A DNA stretch of 22,077 nt from an uncultured Collinsella sp. (GTDB lineage: Bacteria > Actinomycetota > Coriobacteriia > Coriobacteriales > Coriobacteriaceae), in NCBI GenBank assembly GCA_900757385.1, contig CAAENO010000115.1, positions 1 to 22,077 on the forward strand, written 5' to 3'. Made by a program: the position numbers and the translations under genes. The notes below the pieces were generated by a model. That model searched no databases and was not told where the DNA came from. It saw nothing but the letters and a program-made list of their open reading frames with translations. How positions within the stretch are numbered: position 1 is the stretch's first letter; each line of letters opens with the position of its first letter. This document shows positions 6,919-15,985 of this stretch, in pieces.

Positions 6919-7820
6919 TCTCGCTTGTCGTTGCTGCCGTCTTGCTGCTGATTCATTCGCTGGTTTGCCTGATGCTGTGGACGCTCATGAAGCTGGGCCT
7001 GCTGCCGGTGCGCGGGCACATGCTGGCTGTAATAGTGCTGGTGCCGCTGTGGGGCCCGTTGCTGGTGGTTTTGCTATCGGTGCGCAGCGCGGTGCTTGGC
7101 GAGTGGCTGAAAGAGTCTGCGCTGGAGTCGCTGCGCTTCAACGACGACCTGCATCGTAGTATGTCGGTACCGAGCGGTGAGGACGATGCAGGCGTAGTGC
7201 CGCTCGAGGAGGCGCTTATCGTCAACGACCCGGCATACCGGCGCCGCCTAATGCTCTCCATGCTCACCGAGGAGCCCGACGCGTACCTGGCGCAGCTGCA
7301 GGCGGCTAAGCTTAACGACGACGTTGAGGTGGCGCACTATGCCGCGACGGCGGTGGCGCAGATCTCCAAGGAGTCCGACCTTAAACTGCAGCAGCTGGAG
7401 CGTGCCTTTAAGACGGACCCGAGCGCGCAAAACCTCAACGAATACTGTGATTTTCTTGGTGAATACTTGGGCTCGGGCTTGGCTGAGGGGCGCGTTGCTC
7501 AGATTCAGCGCCAACAGTACGCGCGCCTGCTTGCGCGTCGCTGCGAGCGCGAGGATACCCTTGAGCTGCGCATTCGATACGCGACGGCGCTGGCCGATGT
7601 CGGACAGATCGACGAGGCGCAGGCCGTGACCGACCAGCTGGTACTCGACGTGCCCGAGGAGCAGGAGGTTTGGATGCTTTGCCTGCGCCTGGCCGTGATG
7701 CGCCGCGACGGTGACGAGGTCCACTGTGTGATCGATGCGATTGACAAGCAACATGTGTATTTGAGCGCCGACAACCGCGAAAAGTTGGCGTTTTGGCGCG
7801 ATGGGGAGGAGGCCCGATGA
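6915..7820 (+). CDS. pelE: PelE-like membrane/TPR protein
   Basis: The 301-aa product starts at TTG 6915, which overlaps the pelD stop (TTGA) and follows GAGGGGGG by five bases. Two N-terminal membrane helices (about 2-20 and 30-53: ISLVVAAVLLLIHSLVCLML and MLAVIVLVPLWGPLLVVLL) are followed by a cytoplasmic, all-helical region with TPR-like repeats (LRIRYATALADVGQIDEAQ). This is the PelE architecture, and its position between pelD and the deacetylase gene is the Pel order. In Pel systems PelE is thought to join the inner-membrane synthase complex with PelD, PelF and PelG. Sequence alone is weakly conserved, so the assignment leans on topology and context. Its ATGA overlap with the next gene indicates coupled translation. 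Confidence 0.75.
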   Translation: MISLVVAAVLLLIHSLVCLMLWTLMKLGLLPVRGHMLAVIVLVPLWGPLLVVLLSVRSAVLGEWLKESALESLRFNDDLHRSMSVPSGEDDAGVVPLEEALIVNDPAYRRRLMLSMLTEEPDAYLAQLQAAKLNDDVEVAHYAATAVAQISKESDLKLQQLERAFKTDPSAQNLNEYCDFLGEYLGSGLAEGRVAQIQRQQYARLLARRCEREDTLELRIRYATALADVGQIDEAQAVTDQLVLDVPEEQEVWMLCLRLAVMRRDGDEVHCVIDAIDKQHVYLSADNREKLAFWRDGEEAR

Positions 7821-9697
7821 GCGTGGCGCAACATATCCGAGACCGTGTGGGCCGCTTTCGTTGGATGGGACTCCTCGTGGTGTGGGCGGTCTTTATTGCC
7901 ATGGCCGCCGTGCTGCTGGTGGAGCGTGCCGGCGTGCAGTACAGTGCGGGCCAGCATAGGCTGGGGATGCTTGCCGCCAACGACGCGGTGCCGGCCTCCT
8001 CGGCAATCTTTGGCCAAAAGCCCACGTGCCTGGTCATTACAGACTCGGACCAAGATGGCGTCGACGACGTCAAAGACCAGTTCGACCAGATTTTGCTGGA
8101 CATGAAGATCGCCCATCGCGACGTGGATCTTGCCCTGGATGGTGCGGATGCCATTCCCTCGCTGACCTCCTTCGATCGCGTGATTTTGCTCATGCCGTCG
8201 CTCGATGGGCTCGGTACGCACCTGAGCGACATTATGAGTTGGGTGAGTGCCGGCGGTTCGCTTATGCTCGCCATGCCGCCGGATAACTCGGGCTATCTGC
8301 AACTGATTGCTCCCAAGCTTGGCATTGAATCGGCCGGATATGACTATGTAAAAGCCGAAAGCATTGTGCCGAGCGAGGACTTTATGCTGGGCGGGGGAGA
8401 GCGCTACGACCTCTCGGACCCCTTCGATTCGTCGCTTTCTGTTTCGCTGCGCGAGACGGCTCACGTGTGGGCGGCGACTGGTGATGCGGGCACTCCGCTC
8501 ATTTGGTCGAACGATTGCGGCAGCGGGCGCACCGTGGTGTGCAATTTCGGCATCTACGACAAGGTCATGCGTGGCTTTTACGCCGCGGCGATCAGCCTGC
8601 TGGGTGATGCCACGGCCTATCCGGTTATCAACAGCGCCGTCTTTTATTTGGACGATTTTCCCAGTCCTGTGCCCTCGGGTGACGGTACCTACATCAAGCG
8701 CGACTACGGGCTTTCCATCGCCGACTTTTATGCCAAGGTCTGGTGGCCCGATCTGCAAAAGCTCGCGCAAAAATACGGCATTCGCTATACCGGCGTGATG
8801 ATCGAAAACTACGAGGATGCGGTCAACCAGACCGAGCCCGCGCGCCAGGCCGATACCACACAGTTCCGCTACTTTGGCGGCATGCTGCTGCAGATGGGCG
8901 GAGAGCTGGGCTTTCACGGCTACAATCATCAGCCTCTGGCGCTCTGGGATACCGACTACGGCACGCTGTACGACTACAAGATCTGGAAGAACAAGGAGAC
9001 GCTCGTCGCATCGCTCAACGAACTTATCGCCTTCCAGGACGAGGTGCTGCCCAACGCGCACGGTTCGGTCTACGTGCCGCCGTCGAATATCCTTTCGGCC
9101 CGCGCGCGCAAGCTTATCGGCGCCGACGTTCCGCGCATTAAGACCATCGCCAGTACGTATTTTGAGGATGGCACCGATCTGCCGTACGTGCAGGAGTTTG
9201 GCGTGGCGAGCGATGGCATTGTGGAGCAGCCACGTATTGTTTCGGGCGGCATGGTCGACGATTCCTATATGCGCCTGGCAGCCGTGTCCGAGCTCAACAT
9301 GCACTACGTGAGTACGCACTTTATGCACCCGGACGATCTGCTGGATCCCGATCGCGGCGCCAAGGAGGGCTGGGAGGTCTACAAAGGCGGTCTGACCGAC
9401 TACCTGGAGTGGCTTACCAAGTCTGCGCCCAACCTGCGTCGCCAGACCGGTTCGGAATGCTCGGGTGCCATTCAACGCTTTTCGTCCGTGACGGTGAGCA
9501 TAGATACTAGTGCGGATGCCTGGACGCTCAGCCTGGGCAATTTCCACGACGAGGCGTGGCTCATGTTTCGCGCCAACAACGGCGCGCCGGGTGCGGTCAC
9601 GGGTGGCGAGATTGCGCATCTGACGGGCGACCTGTATCTGGTCAAAGCCACGGACAAGACGGTGACCATTGCGCGCAAGGAGGGTGGCGACAAATGA
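7817..9697 (+). CDS. pelA: PelA-type membrane-anchored polysaccharide deacetylase (DUF2194)
   Basis: The 626-aa protein starts at ATG 7817 (ATGA overlap, GGGGAGGAGG upstream). One N-terminal membrane anchor (residues 17-36) leaves the rest outside the cell. Residues 60-260 form an alpha/beta domain (CLVITDSDQDGVDDV, then ILLMPSLDGLG and GSLMLAMPPDNSG) like the glutamine-amidotransferase-type fold of PelA. The deacetylase region has the metal triad expected of PelA (CE4-like fold): FYLDDFPSP with D279/D280, and GFHGYNHQP with H367 and H371 (HxxxH). A later histidine-rich motif reads VSTHFMHPDD. A beta-rich C-terminal domain ends the protein. It should remove acetyl groups from N-acetylated sugars to make the polymer cationic. 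The N-terminal glycoside hydrolase of Pseudomonas PelA is absent, as in monoderm Pel loci. Confidence 0.8.
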   Translation: MSVAQHIRDRVGRFRWMGLLVVWAVFIAMAAVLLVERAGVQYSAGQHRLGMLAANDAVPASSAIFGQKPTCLVITDSDQDGVDDVKDQFDQILLDMKIAHRDVDLALDGADAIPSLTSFDRVILLMPSLDGLGTHLSDIMSWVSAGGSLMLAMPPDNSGYLQLIAPKLGIESAGYDYVKAESIVPSEDFMLGGGERYDLSDPFDSSLSVSLRETAHVWAATGDAGTPLIWSNDCGSGRTVVCNFGIYDKVMRGFYAAAISLLGDATAYPVINSAVFYLDDFPSPVPSGDGTYIKRDYGLSIADFYAKVWWPDLQKLAQKYGIRYTGVMIENYEDAVNQTEPARQADTTQFRYFGGMLLQMGGELGFHGYNHQPLALWDTDYGTLYDYKIWKNKETLVASLNELIAFQDEVLPNAHGSVYVPPSNILSARARKLIGADVPRIKTIASTYFEDGTDLPYVQEFGVASDGIVEQPRIVSGGMVDDSYMRLAAVSELNMHYVSTHFMHPDDLLDPDRGAKEGWEVYKGGLTDYLEWLTKSAPNLRRQTGSECSGAIQRFSSVTVSIDTSADAWTLSLGNFHDEAWLMFRANNGAPGAVTGGEIAHLTGDLYLVKATDKTVTIARKEGGDK

Positions 9698-11121
9698 GAA
9701 TCTGCTTGGTACTCGAGGGTTGCTACCCCTATGTGCACGGCGGCGTGTCCACCTGGATGCACGGCTATATCCAGGCCATGCCCGAGCACGAGTTTGTGCT
9801 GTGGGTGATTGGCGCGCATGCTGCCGACCGCGGCAAGTTTGTCTACGAGCTGCCCAGCAACGTGGTCGAGGTACACGAGTTGTTTCTGGACGATGCCCTG
9901 CGTCTTTCGGGCGAGCAGGAAGAGGCAGACTATAACGATCGCGAGCACGAGGCGCTGCGTCGCCTGGTGTCGCTCTCCAATCCGGATTGGGGCGTGCTGT
10001 TCGATATCTTCCAGCGCCGTCGCGTGCACCCGCTCTCGTTTTTGCAGAGCCGCACCTTTATGGATATCTTTCGCGACGTGTGCCTGGCCGAGTACCCCTA
10101 CACGCCTTTTGCCGACGCATTCCACACCATGCGCTCCATGCTACTGCCCGTGCTCTACCTGCTGGGCAGCGAGGTGCCGGTGGCCGATGTGTACCACGCC
10201 ATCTCGACCGGTTACGGCGGCTTGCTCGCCTGCCTGGGCTCAAGTGTTCACCATGCGCCGGTGCTGCTCACCGAGCACGGCATCTATACCCGCGAACGCG
10301 AGGAAGAGATCATTCGCGCCGACTGGGTGGTGCCGTCGTTTAAGGACCGCTGGATTCGCTTTTTCTACCTGCTTTCGGAGGCGATCTACCGTCGCGCCTT
10401 CCGCGTGACGAGCCTGTTTCACAACGCCCGCAAGACGCAGATCGATATGGGCTGCGATGCGGACAAATGCCTGGTCATTCCCAATGGCATCCAGTTTAAT
10501 CGCTTTAAGGACATACCTTTAAAGCCCGATGACGGTTGGGTGGACATTGGCGCGGTGGTGCGCCTGGCGCCCATCAAGGACGTCAAGACCATGATTTATG
10601 CCTTCTTTGAGCTGCACGAGCGCCTGCCCAAGGTGCGCCTGCACATTATGGGCGGCGTGGACGACGAGGAGTACGGCGCCGAATGCCACGCGCTCGTCGA
10701 CACCCTGGGCGTGCGCGACCTGATCTTTACCGGTCGCGTCAACGTGGTCGAGTACATGGAAAAGCTCGACTTTACCATTTTGACGAGCATCTCCGAGGGC
10801 CAGCCGCTCAGCGTGCTGGAGTCGCTTGCGGCGCGTCGCCCCTGTGTGACGACCGAGGTGGGCTGCTGCCGTGAGCTGCTCGAAGGCGCCCCGGGCGACG
10901 ACTTTGGCGTGGCAGGTTTTGTGACGCCGCCTATGTATCGCAAGGGCCTGGCCGATGCCATGGAGCGCATGTGCACAAGCCGCGCCCGTCGCATTGAGAT
11001 GGGGGAGCGCGGCCAGCGTCGCGTTGCCACGTACTTTTTGCACGAGCAGATGCTCGCCAACTATCGCGCGCTGTACGACGAGACGGCGCGTGCGTTTGAC
11101 CTGCCAAGAGAGGGGGAGTAG
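9694..11121 (+). CDS. pelF: PelF glycosyltransferase (GT4, GT-B fold)
   Basis: A 475-aa soluble retaining glycosyltransferase. ATG 9694 overlaps the pelA stop as ATGA; an upstream in-frame start near 9556 would lie inside pelA and is rejected. N-terminal PelF signature: LVLEGCYPYVHGGVSTW (residues 5-21), where GGVS sits in the acceptor-side loop. LLTEHGIYTREREEEII is the second typical segment. The nucleotide-sugar site has R290-LAPI-K295 (basic pair for the diphosphate) and SEGQPLSVLE with E368 and E376 (EX7E). Length and order match PelF, which polymerises a UDP-activated N-acetylhexosamine on the inner membrane with PelD, PelE and PelG. This is the most secure assignment of the operon. Confidence 0.93.
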   Translation: MRICLVLEGCYPYVHGGVSTWMHGYIQAMPEHEFVLWVIGAHAADRGKFVYELPSNVVEVHELFLDDALRLSGEQEEADYNDREHEALRRLVSLSNPDWGVLFDIFQRRRVHPLSFLQSRTFMDIFRDVCLAEYPYTPFADAFHTMRSMLLPVLYLLGSEVPVADVYHAISTGYGGLLACLGSSVHHAPVLLTEHGIYTREREEEIIRADWVVPSFKDRWIRFFYLLSEAIYRRAFRVTSLFHNARKTQIDMGCDADKCLVIPNGIQFNRFKDIPLKPDDGWVDIGAVVRLAPIKDVKTMIYAFFELHERLPKVRLHIMGGVDDEEYGAECHALVDTLGVRDLIFTGRVNVVEYMEKLDFTILTSISEGQPLSVLESLAARRPCVTTEVGCCRELLEGAPGDDFGVAGFVTPPMYRKGLADAMERMCTSRARRIEMGERGQRRVATYFLHEQMLANYRALYDETARAFDLPREGE

Positions 11122-11124
11122 CCG

Positions 11125-12669
11125 GTGGCCGGAATCGGTTTTGAGCTCAAGCGCCTGTTTAGGCGCAAGGGTCTGTTTGCCACGATGCGCGCCTATGGCT
11201 ACGCCGGCATTGTGTGCACGGGTCCCATGCTGCTGGGCGTGCTGCTCCAGGTGGGTATCTTGGTGCTGTGCGGTCTGTGGGGTGTGGGCCGCGCCAACCA
11301 GGATCTGCTGGTGTGCATGGTGACCTATACGCTGCTGGCGTCGCTCACGCTCACAAGCTTTTTCTCCATGCCGGTCACGCGCTTTTTGGCGGACATGCTT
11401 TTCGCTGAGCGCGAAGAAGAGGTCTTGCCTTCGTTTTGGGGCTCCAACGCCATCATGCTGGTTGCGGGCACGGTGCTCTACGGCGTCTTTTTGCTGTTCT
11501 CGGGCGCCACGCTGCTGCAGGGGCTGCTGTGTCTGTGGCTGTTCAACATTATGATCGTCAACTGGAACGGCATGAGCTATCTCACGGCCATCAAGGATTA
11601 CCGTGGCATTCTGTGTAGCTTTGCGGCCGCCATTGGCGTGGCGTGCCTGTTCGCCCTGGCCGCGCTTGCACTGGGGCTGCCGCCGGTCGAGGGCCTGTTG
11701 GCATCAATTGCCCTGGGCTACGGCGTCATGCTCGCCTGGGACGTGGTGCTGCTGTACCGGTATTTTCCGCAGAGCGACCGCAGTCCCTGGCTCTTTTTGC
11801 AGTGGCTCGATCAGTTTATGCCGCTGGCGCTCACGGGCCTGTTTACCAACCTGGGGCTCTTTGCGCACCTGGTGATTATTTGGGCCGGTCCCATTGGCGT
11901 GCAGGTCAAGGGCTTGTTTTATGGCGCGCCCTACCACGATGTGCCGGCGCTCATCGCGTTTTTGACCATTCTGGTCACGACCGTCAACTTTGTGGTCTCA
12001 GTCGAGGTCAACTTCTATCCGCGCTACCGCGACTACTACAGCCTGTTCAACGACGGCGGCGTAGTGGGCGATATTGTGGTTGCCGAGGAGGAAATGCTCG
12101 CCACGCTCAACCGGGAGCTGTGGTTTTGCGCGCTCAAGCAGCTGTTTGTGACCGCGGCGGTCATCTCGCTCGAGACCACGGTGCTTTCGGCCCTGCCGCT
12201 GGGCTTTAACAGCCTTATGCACGGGTATTTTCGCACGCTGTGCGTGGGCTATGGCCTGTATGCCGTGGGCAATACGGTGATGCTCATCTTGCTGTACTTT
12301 ACCGACTACAAGGGTGCCGTGCTGGCTTCGGGCCTGTTTGCCGGTGTGGCCGGGCTGGCGACCGCCGTGTCGCTGCTTTTGCCGCAGCAGTTTTACGGCT
12401 TTGGCTTTTTGTTGGGTGCGGCGGTGTTTTTTATCGTGGCGCTGCTCCGGCTCGATACCTATACCGCCAACTTGCCGTATCGTATCCTGAGCCAGCAGCC
12501 CATGGTGGCGACCGACAAGACGGGTCGCTTTACACAACTGGGCCGCTTGCTCGACCGTGCCGAGCGGCGCTATGAGGAGGGCCGCCGTAAGGGCGAGCCG
12601 CATGGCTGGTTTGAGCGCACGGTGGTCCGTGTGTATCGCAACCATTGGGGAGGTTCTGATGACCGATAG
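11125..12669 (+). CDS. pelG: PelG polytopic membrane transporter
   Basis: A 514-aa protein with about 12 membrane helices, from GTG 11125 (AGAGGGGGAG upstream, three bases after the pelF stop). The start MAGIGFELKRLFRRKG and the first helix with GIVCTGPMLLGVLLQVGIL match the PelG N-terminus. NWNGMSYLTAIKDYRG and FVVSVEVNFYPRYRDYYSLF are further family-like segments. PelG belongs to the MOP flippase superfamily (MATE/MVF-like) and is thought to carry the growing polymer across the membrane while PelF elongates it. The C-terminal ~60 residues are cytoplasmic and basic. It overlaps the CotH gene by 11 bases. Confidence 0.92.
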   Translation: MAGIGFELKRLFRRKGLFATMRAYGYAGIVCTGPMLLGVLLQVGILVLCGLWGVGRANQDLLVCMVTYTLLASLTLTSFFSMPVTRFLADMLFAEREEEVLPSFWGSNAIMLVAGTVLYGVFLLFSGATLLQGLLCLWLFNIMIVNWNGMSYLTAIKDYRGILCSFAAAIGVACLFALAALALGLPPVEGLLASIALGYGVMLAWDVVLLYRYFPQSDRSPWLFLQWLDQFMPLALTGLFTNLGLFAHLVIIWAGPIGVQVKGLFYGAPYHDVPALIAFLTILVTTVNFVVSVEVNFYPRYRDYYSLFNDGGVVGDIVVAEEEMLATLNRELWFCALKQLFVTAAVISLETTVLSALPLGFNSLMHGYFRTLCVGYGLYAVGNTVMLILLYFTDYKGAVLASGLFAGVAGLATAVSLLLPQQFYGFGFLLGAAVFFIVALLRLDTYTANLPYRILSQQPMVATDKTGRFTQLGRLLDRAERRYEEGRRKGEPHGWFERTVVRVYRNHWGGSDDR

Positions 12670-14428
12670 GATGATGACTCGTCGTCGCCTGATTGAGGCG
12701 GCTGCCGGTGCGCTGTTGCTTTCGGGCTGCTCGGTGCAGGAAGACTCCTCGACCAAAAAGGTCAAAAAGCAGGACAAGATTAAAAAGGCCGAGACCTCGG
12801 ACAAGGTCAAGCATCTGCGCGACGAGGACGAGCTCTACGAGGTTTACGATGACTCGGGCATTGTGACCATGTACCTGACGGTCTCGCGCGGCAACAGCTC
12901 CGAGAACACTGATCATAGCTGGGCCGAGATCAATACGTACTCTGTGTATGACTACGCCGACATGGGCGTGGCGCGCTATCAGGTTATGGGCCTTTTGCAG
13001 GCGGGCGACGAAGACGGCCCGGTGGCCGGCGAGGTTGGCTATGGCGAGGAAGCGCCCAATGCTACCGTGCAGGTGCGCGGTCAGACATCGAGCATGAACT
13101 CGCAAAAGAATTACAAGGTGGAGCTCAAAAAGGGCAAGGGTACCTGGCGCCACCAGCGCGCGATTGCGCTTAACAAGCACATGGGCGAGGGTATGCGTTT
13201 TCGCAACAAGATGGCCTACGACCTTATCCGTGGGATTCCCCAGATGATGGGCCTGCGCACGCAGTTTGTGCATCTGTGGGTGTGCGACCAGACCGAAAAG
13301 TCCAACGATACCTTTGAGGACTACGGCCTGTTTACGCAGGTGGAGCAGCTCAACAAGACGGCGCTTAAGGCGCACGGCTTGGATAAGAACGGGCATCTGT
13401 ACAAGGTGAACAGCTTCGATTTCTATCGCTACGAGGACACCATTAAGCTTGCCGACGATCCCGACTACAACCAGGCAAACTTTGAGGGCATGCTCGAGAT
13501 TAAGGGCGACTCGGACCACACCAAGCTCATCGAGATGCTCGATACGCTCAACGACGAATCGCAAAAGATCGACGACGTGCTTGACACCTACTTTGATACC
13601 GAGAACCTGGTCTATTGGTTGGCGTTTCAGATCCTGACGGGCAACTGCGATACGCAGAACCGTAACTGCTATCTGTACAGCCCGCTTAACTCAAATACCT
13701 GGTACTTTTTGGATTGGGATAACGACGGCATGCTGCGTAAGCTTGAGCTGAGCCTGAAGGGGTTCTCGGACTACGCGAGCTGGGAGCGCGGCGTGAGCAA
13801 CTACTGGGGCAACGTGCTGTTTAACCGCGCGTTACACAGCAAGTCGTTCCGCAGCGAACTCGACCGTGCCGTCAAGGACTTGCGCTCGTATTTGACCGAG
13901 GCGCGCCTGGCCAAGATGATCAAACATTACCGCGAGGTGACCGAATCCCTGGTCTTTGCTTCGCCCGATATCGACAATCTGCCTGTCACCAAGGATCAAT
14001 ACGAGCAAATCGCTACGGCGATTCCTTCTGAGATCGAGGAGAACTACAAGAGCTACCGCGAGAGCTATAAAAAGCCCATGCCGTTTTACATTGGCGTGCC
14101 GCAGATCGATAACGGTAAGCTGCGCATGAGCTGGGATGCCGCGTACGACTTTGAGGCGCGCGATATTCGCTATACCGTCGAGCTTGCGCGCGACTATGCC
14201 ATAAGCGACGTGCTTTTTAAGGCAGAGGACGTGCTGCTTCCCGAGGTGACCTGCGATGCGCCCGATTCCGGCCAGTACTTTGTGCGCGTGCGTGCCACTA
14301 ACTCCGACGGCTATACGCAAGATGCGTTTGACTATTACGTTACCGACGACGGCAAGCAGTACGGCATGAAGTGTTTTTACGTGCAGGACGGCGGTAAGGT
14401 CGTGGAGGATACGTATGAGGAGGGCTAG
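12659..14428 (+). CDS. CotH-family kinase-like lipoprotein
   Basis: The 589-aa product starts at ATG 12659 (GGGGAGG five bases upstream). Its signal peptide TRRRLIEAAAGALLLSGC has a lipobox ending at C24 and a Tat-like twin arginine. CotH features: VRGQTSSMNSQKNYKVELK (K153, K157 region), then RFRNKMAYDLIRG, YGLFTQVEQLNKTALK, GNCDTQNRNCYLYS (D331, N336; catalytic loop-like) and LDWDND (D352-D356; metal site like DFG). After about residue 470 a fibronectin-III-like domain follows (KLRMSWDAAYDF, GQYFVRVRATNSDGYT). Known CotH proteins phosphorylate spore-coat or surface proteins. Here the lipid anchor puts it on the outer face, next to the deacetylase, so it may modify the polymer or its attachment site. 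That role is inferred from context only. Confidence 0.85.
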   Translation: MTDRMMTRRRLIEAAAGALLLSGCSVQEDSSTKKVKKQDKIKKAETSDKVKHLRDEDELYEVYDDSGIVTMYLTVSRGNSSENTDHSWAEINTYSVYDYADMGVARYQVMGLLQAGDEDGPVAGEVGYGEEAPNATVQVRGQTSSMNSQKNYKVELKKGKGTWRHQRAIALNKHMGEGMRFRNKMAYDLIRGIPQMMGLRTQFVHLWVCDQTEKSNDTFEDYGLFTQVEQLNKTALKAHGLDKNGHLYKVNSFDFYRYEDTIKLADDPDYNQANFEGMLEIKGDSDHTKLIEMLDTLNDESQKIDDVLDTYFDTENLVYWLAFQILTGNCDTQNRNCYLYSPLNSNTWYFLDWDNDGMLRKLELSLKGFSDYASWERGVSNYWGNVLFNRALHSKSFRSELDRAVKDLRSYLTEARLAKMIKHYREVTESLVFASPDIDNLPVTKDQYEQIATAIPSEIEENYKSYRESYKKPMPFYIGVPQIDNGKLRMSWDAAYDFEARDIRYTVELARDYAISDVLFKAEDVLLPEVTCDAPDSGQYFVRVRATNSDGYTQDAFDYYVTDDGKQYGMKCFYVQDGGKVVEDTYEEG

Positions 14429-15206
14429 CGCGCTGCTTGAGCGCCTGGCGGCACCTCCTGCGCGTACCACGCAGGAGCGTTACCGCCACGAGCTCAAATT
14501 TCTCATTAACGAGGGTGAGCACACTGCGCTTGCCTGTCGCATGGCGCCGGTGTTTAAGCTGGACAAGCATGCGCAGGCGGGCGGTTACACCATTCGCAGC
14601 CTGTACTTTGACGACTACTGCAACTCGGCCTACGAGGAAAAAGACGCCGGTATTCTCATGCGCAAAAAGTATCGCGTGCGCATCTATAACGGCGGCGACA
14701 AGGTGATTAAGCTCGAGCGCAAAAAGAAGTACGGTAGCTGGATCTACAAGGAGGACGCACCGCTCACGCGTGGCGAGTTTGAGCAGATTCTGGCTGGCGA
14801 CTACGACTTTTTGCTGAGGAGCCCCTATCCGCTCTGCCGCGAGTTCTACATCGAGTGCATCTGCAACGTGATGCGCCCGCGGACCATCGTGGACTATGAG
14901 CGCGAGCCGTGGGTGATGGATGAGGGCACCGTGCGCATCACGTTTGACATGAACGTGCGTGCCGCGGTGGGTAGCTTTGACATCTTTGACGCGACGCTGC
15001 CCGTGCTTCCAGTCCTGGAGCCCGGCAAGCTGGTGATGGAGGTCAAGTTTACGGAGTTTTGCCCGCAGCTGGTGCGCGATATGGTGCCGCCGGGCGCGGC
15101 CGAGCTCACGGCTGTCTCCAAGTACTGCCTGTGTTACGAAAAGACCGCCTACCTGCGCGGATTTAATTACTGGGAATCGGATTTTGAGAACCGAGGGGAT
15201 ATTTAG
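14415..15206 (+). CDS. VTC-domain protein (polyphosphate-polymerase-like, TTM fold)
   Basis: A 263-aa cytoplasmic protein from ATG 14415 (GGAGG six bases upstream; 14-base overlap with the CotH gene). It shows the beta-tunnel pattern of the VTC/TTM superfamily: RYRHELKF (R22-F29) as first strand, YTIRSLYFDD (58-67), RKKYRVRIYN (83-92), KVIKLERKK (96-104), and late in the domain LVMEVKFTEF with E209 and K211. Alternating basic and acidic residues inside the tunnel bind a nucleotide/metal triphosphate in the family. Yeast VTC4 makes polyphosphate from ATP. Bacterial members are often next to CotH and DUF4956 genes, and their reaction is not settled. There is no SPX domain or membrane segment; the neighbouring DUF4956 protein may supply the membrane part. 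Confidence 0.88.
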   Translation: MRRASALLERLAAPPARTTQERYRHELKFLINEGEHTALACRMAPVFKLDKHAQAGGYTIRSLYFDDYCNSAYEEKDAGILMRKKYRVRIYNGGDKVIKLERKKKYGSWIYKEDAPLTRGEFEQILAGDYDFLLRSPYPLCREFYIECICNVMRPRTIVDYEREPWVMDEGTVRITFDMNVRAAVGSFDIFDATLPVLPVLEPGKLVMEVKFTEFCPQLVRDMVPPGAAELTAVSKYCLCYEKTAYLRGFNYWESDFENRGDI

Positions 15207-15209
15207 ACC

Positions 15210-15875
15210 ATGAGCACCAGGGACTTTTTTAAGAACTCCGTCTTGGAGGCGTTTGGCCAGGTCGACCCTGCCAAGATTGGCCTGTCGCTGCTCGTGGCGC
15301 TCGCCATGGGCATTCTGATCTATTACGTGTACAAGCGCTTTTTTACCGGCGTGGTGTATTCGCGTAGCTTTGCCGTGACGCTTGTGGGCATGTGCGTGCT
15401 TACCTGCATGGTCACGCTCGCGATCTCGACCAACGTGGTCATCTCGCTCGGTATGGTCGGTGCTCTGTCTATCGTCCGCTATCGTACTGCGGTCAAGGAC
15501 CCGCTCGACCTGCTGTATCTGTTTTGGGCCATTACCACGGGCATTACGGCAGGTGCCGGCATGTACGCGCTCGTGGGGCTCACGGCAGTGGTGATCGTGG
15601 TGATGGTCGCCGGCTTTGCGAGCCACCAGGACAAGGCGCGCGTGTACATGATGGTCATCCACTATACGGGTCAGACTACCGGCGACGATATCGTGCGTGC
15701 ATTTGGGCGCACCAAGTTCACCGTTAAATCCAAGACCATGCGCGGCGACAAGGTCGAGATGGCCGTCGAGGTGTTCTCGGACGATGTGGATATGCCCTAT
15801 GCCGACGCCATCCGCGCGCTCGATGGCGTGGAAGACCTAACGTTGATCCAATACAACGGCGAATATCACGGGTAG
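15210..15875 (+). CDS. DUF4956 membrane protein
   Basis: A 221-aa protein from ATG 15210, three bases after the VTC gene. Four membrane helices are visible: about 23-42, 53-72, 74-90 and 103-134. The family hallmark LSIVRYRTAVKDPLDLLYLF (86-105) lies between the third and fourth. The C-terminal ~85 residues are a soluble alpha/beta domain (KFTVKSKTMRGDKVEMAVEV), probably cytoplasmic. DUF4956 genes are repeatedly paired with VTC-domain genes in bacteria, suggesting a membrane complex, possibly one through which a VTC product is made or moved. No enzyme activity is known to me. It is the last gene of the exopolysaccharide unit; no convincing terminator hairpin follows in the 77-110 bases before the LacI gene. 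Confidence 0.87.
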   Translation: MSTRDFFKNSVLEAFGQVDPAKIGLSLLVALAMGILIYYVYKRFFTGVVYSRSFAVTLVGMCVLTCMVTLAISTNVVISLGMVGALSIVRYRTAVKDPLDLLYLFWAITTGITAGAGMYALVGLTAVVIVVMVAGFASHQDKARVYMMVIHYTGQTTGDDIVRAFGRTKFTVKSKTMRGDKVEMAVEVFSDDVDMPYADAIRALDGVEDLTLIQYNGEYHG

Positions 15876-15985
15876 AACCCTAGCGAGCAGATTGCACAAA
15901 GAGGGGCGCTCCTGATCGAGCATGCGTCAGAACACCGGAACGAACAGGTATCATGGTGAAAGCGATTTCAACGACAGGGGTGCTT

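Noticed and set aside
7505..9619. 704-codon minus-strand open frame opposite pelE and pelA
   Set aside because: Covers the reverse complement of two genes with clear motifs and tight ATGA coupling. No ribosome binding site and no recognisable domains.
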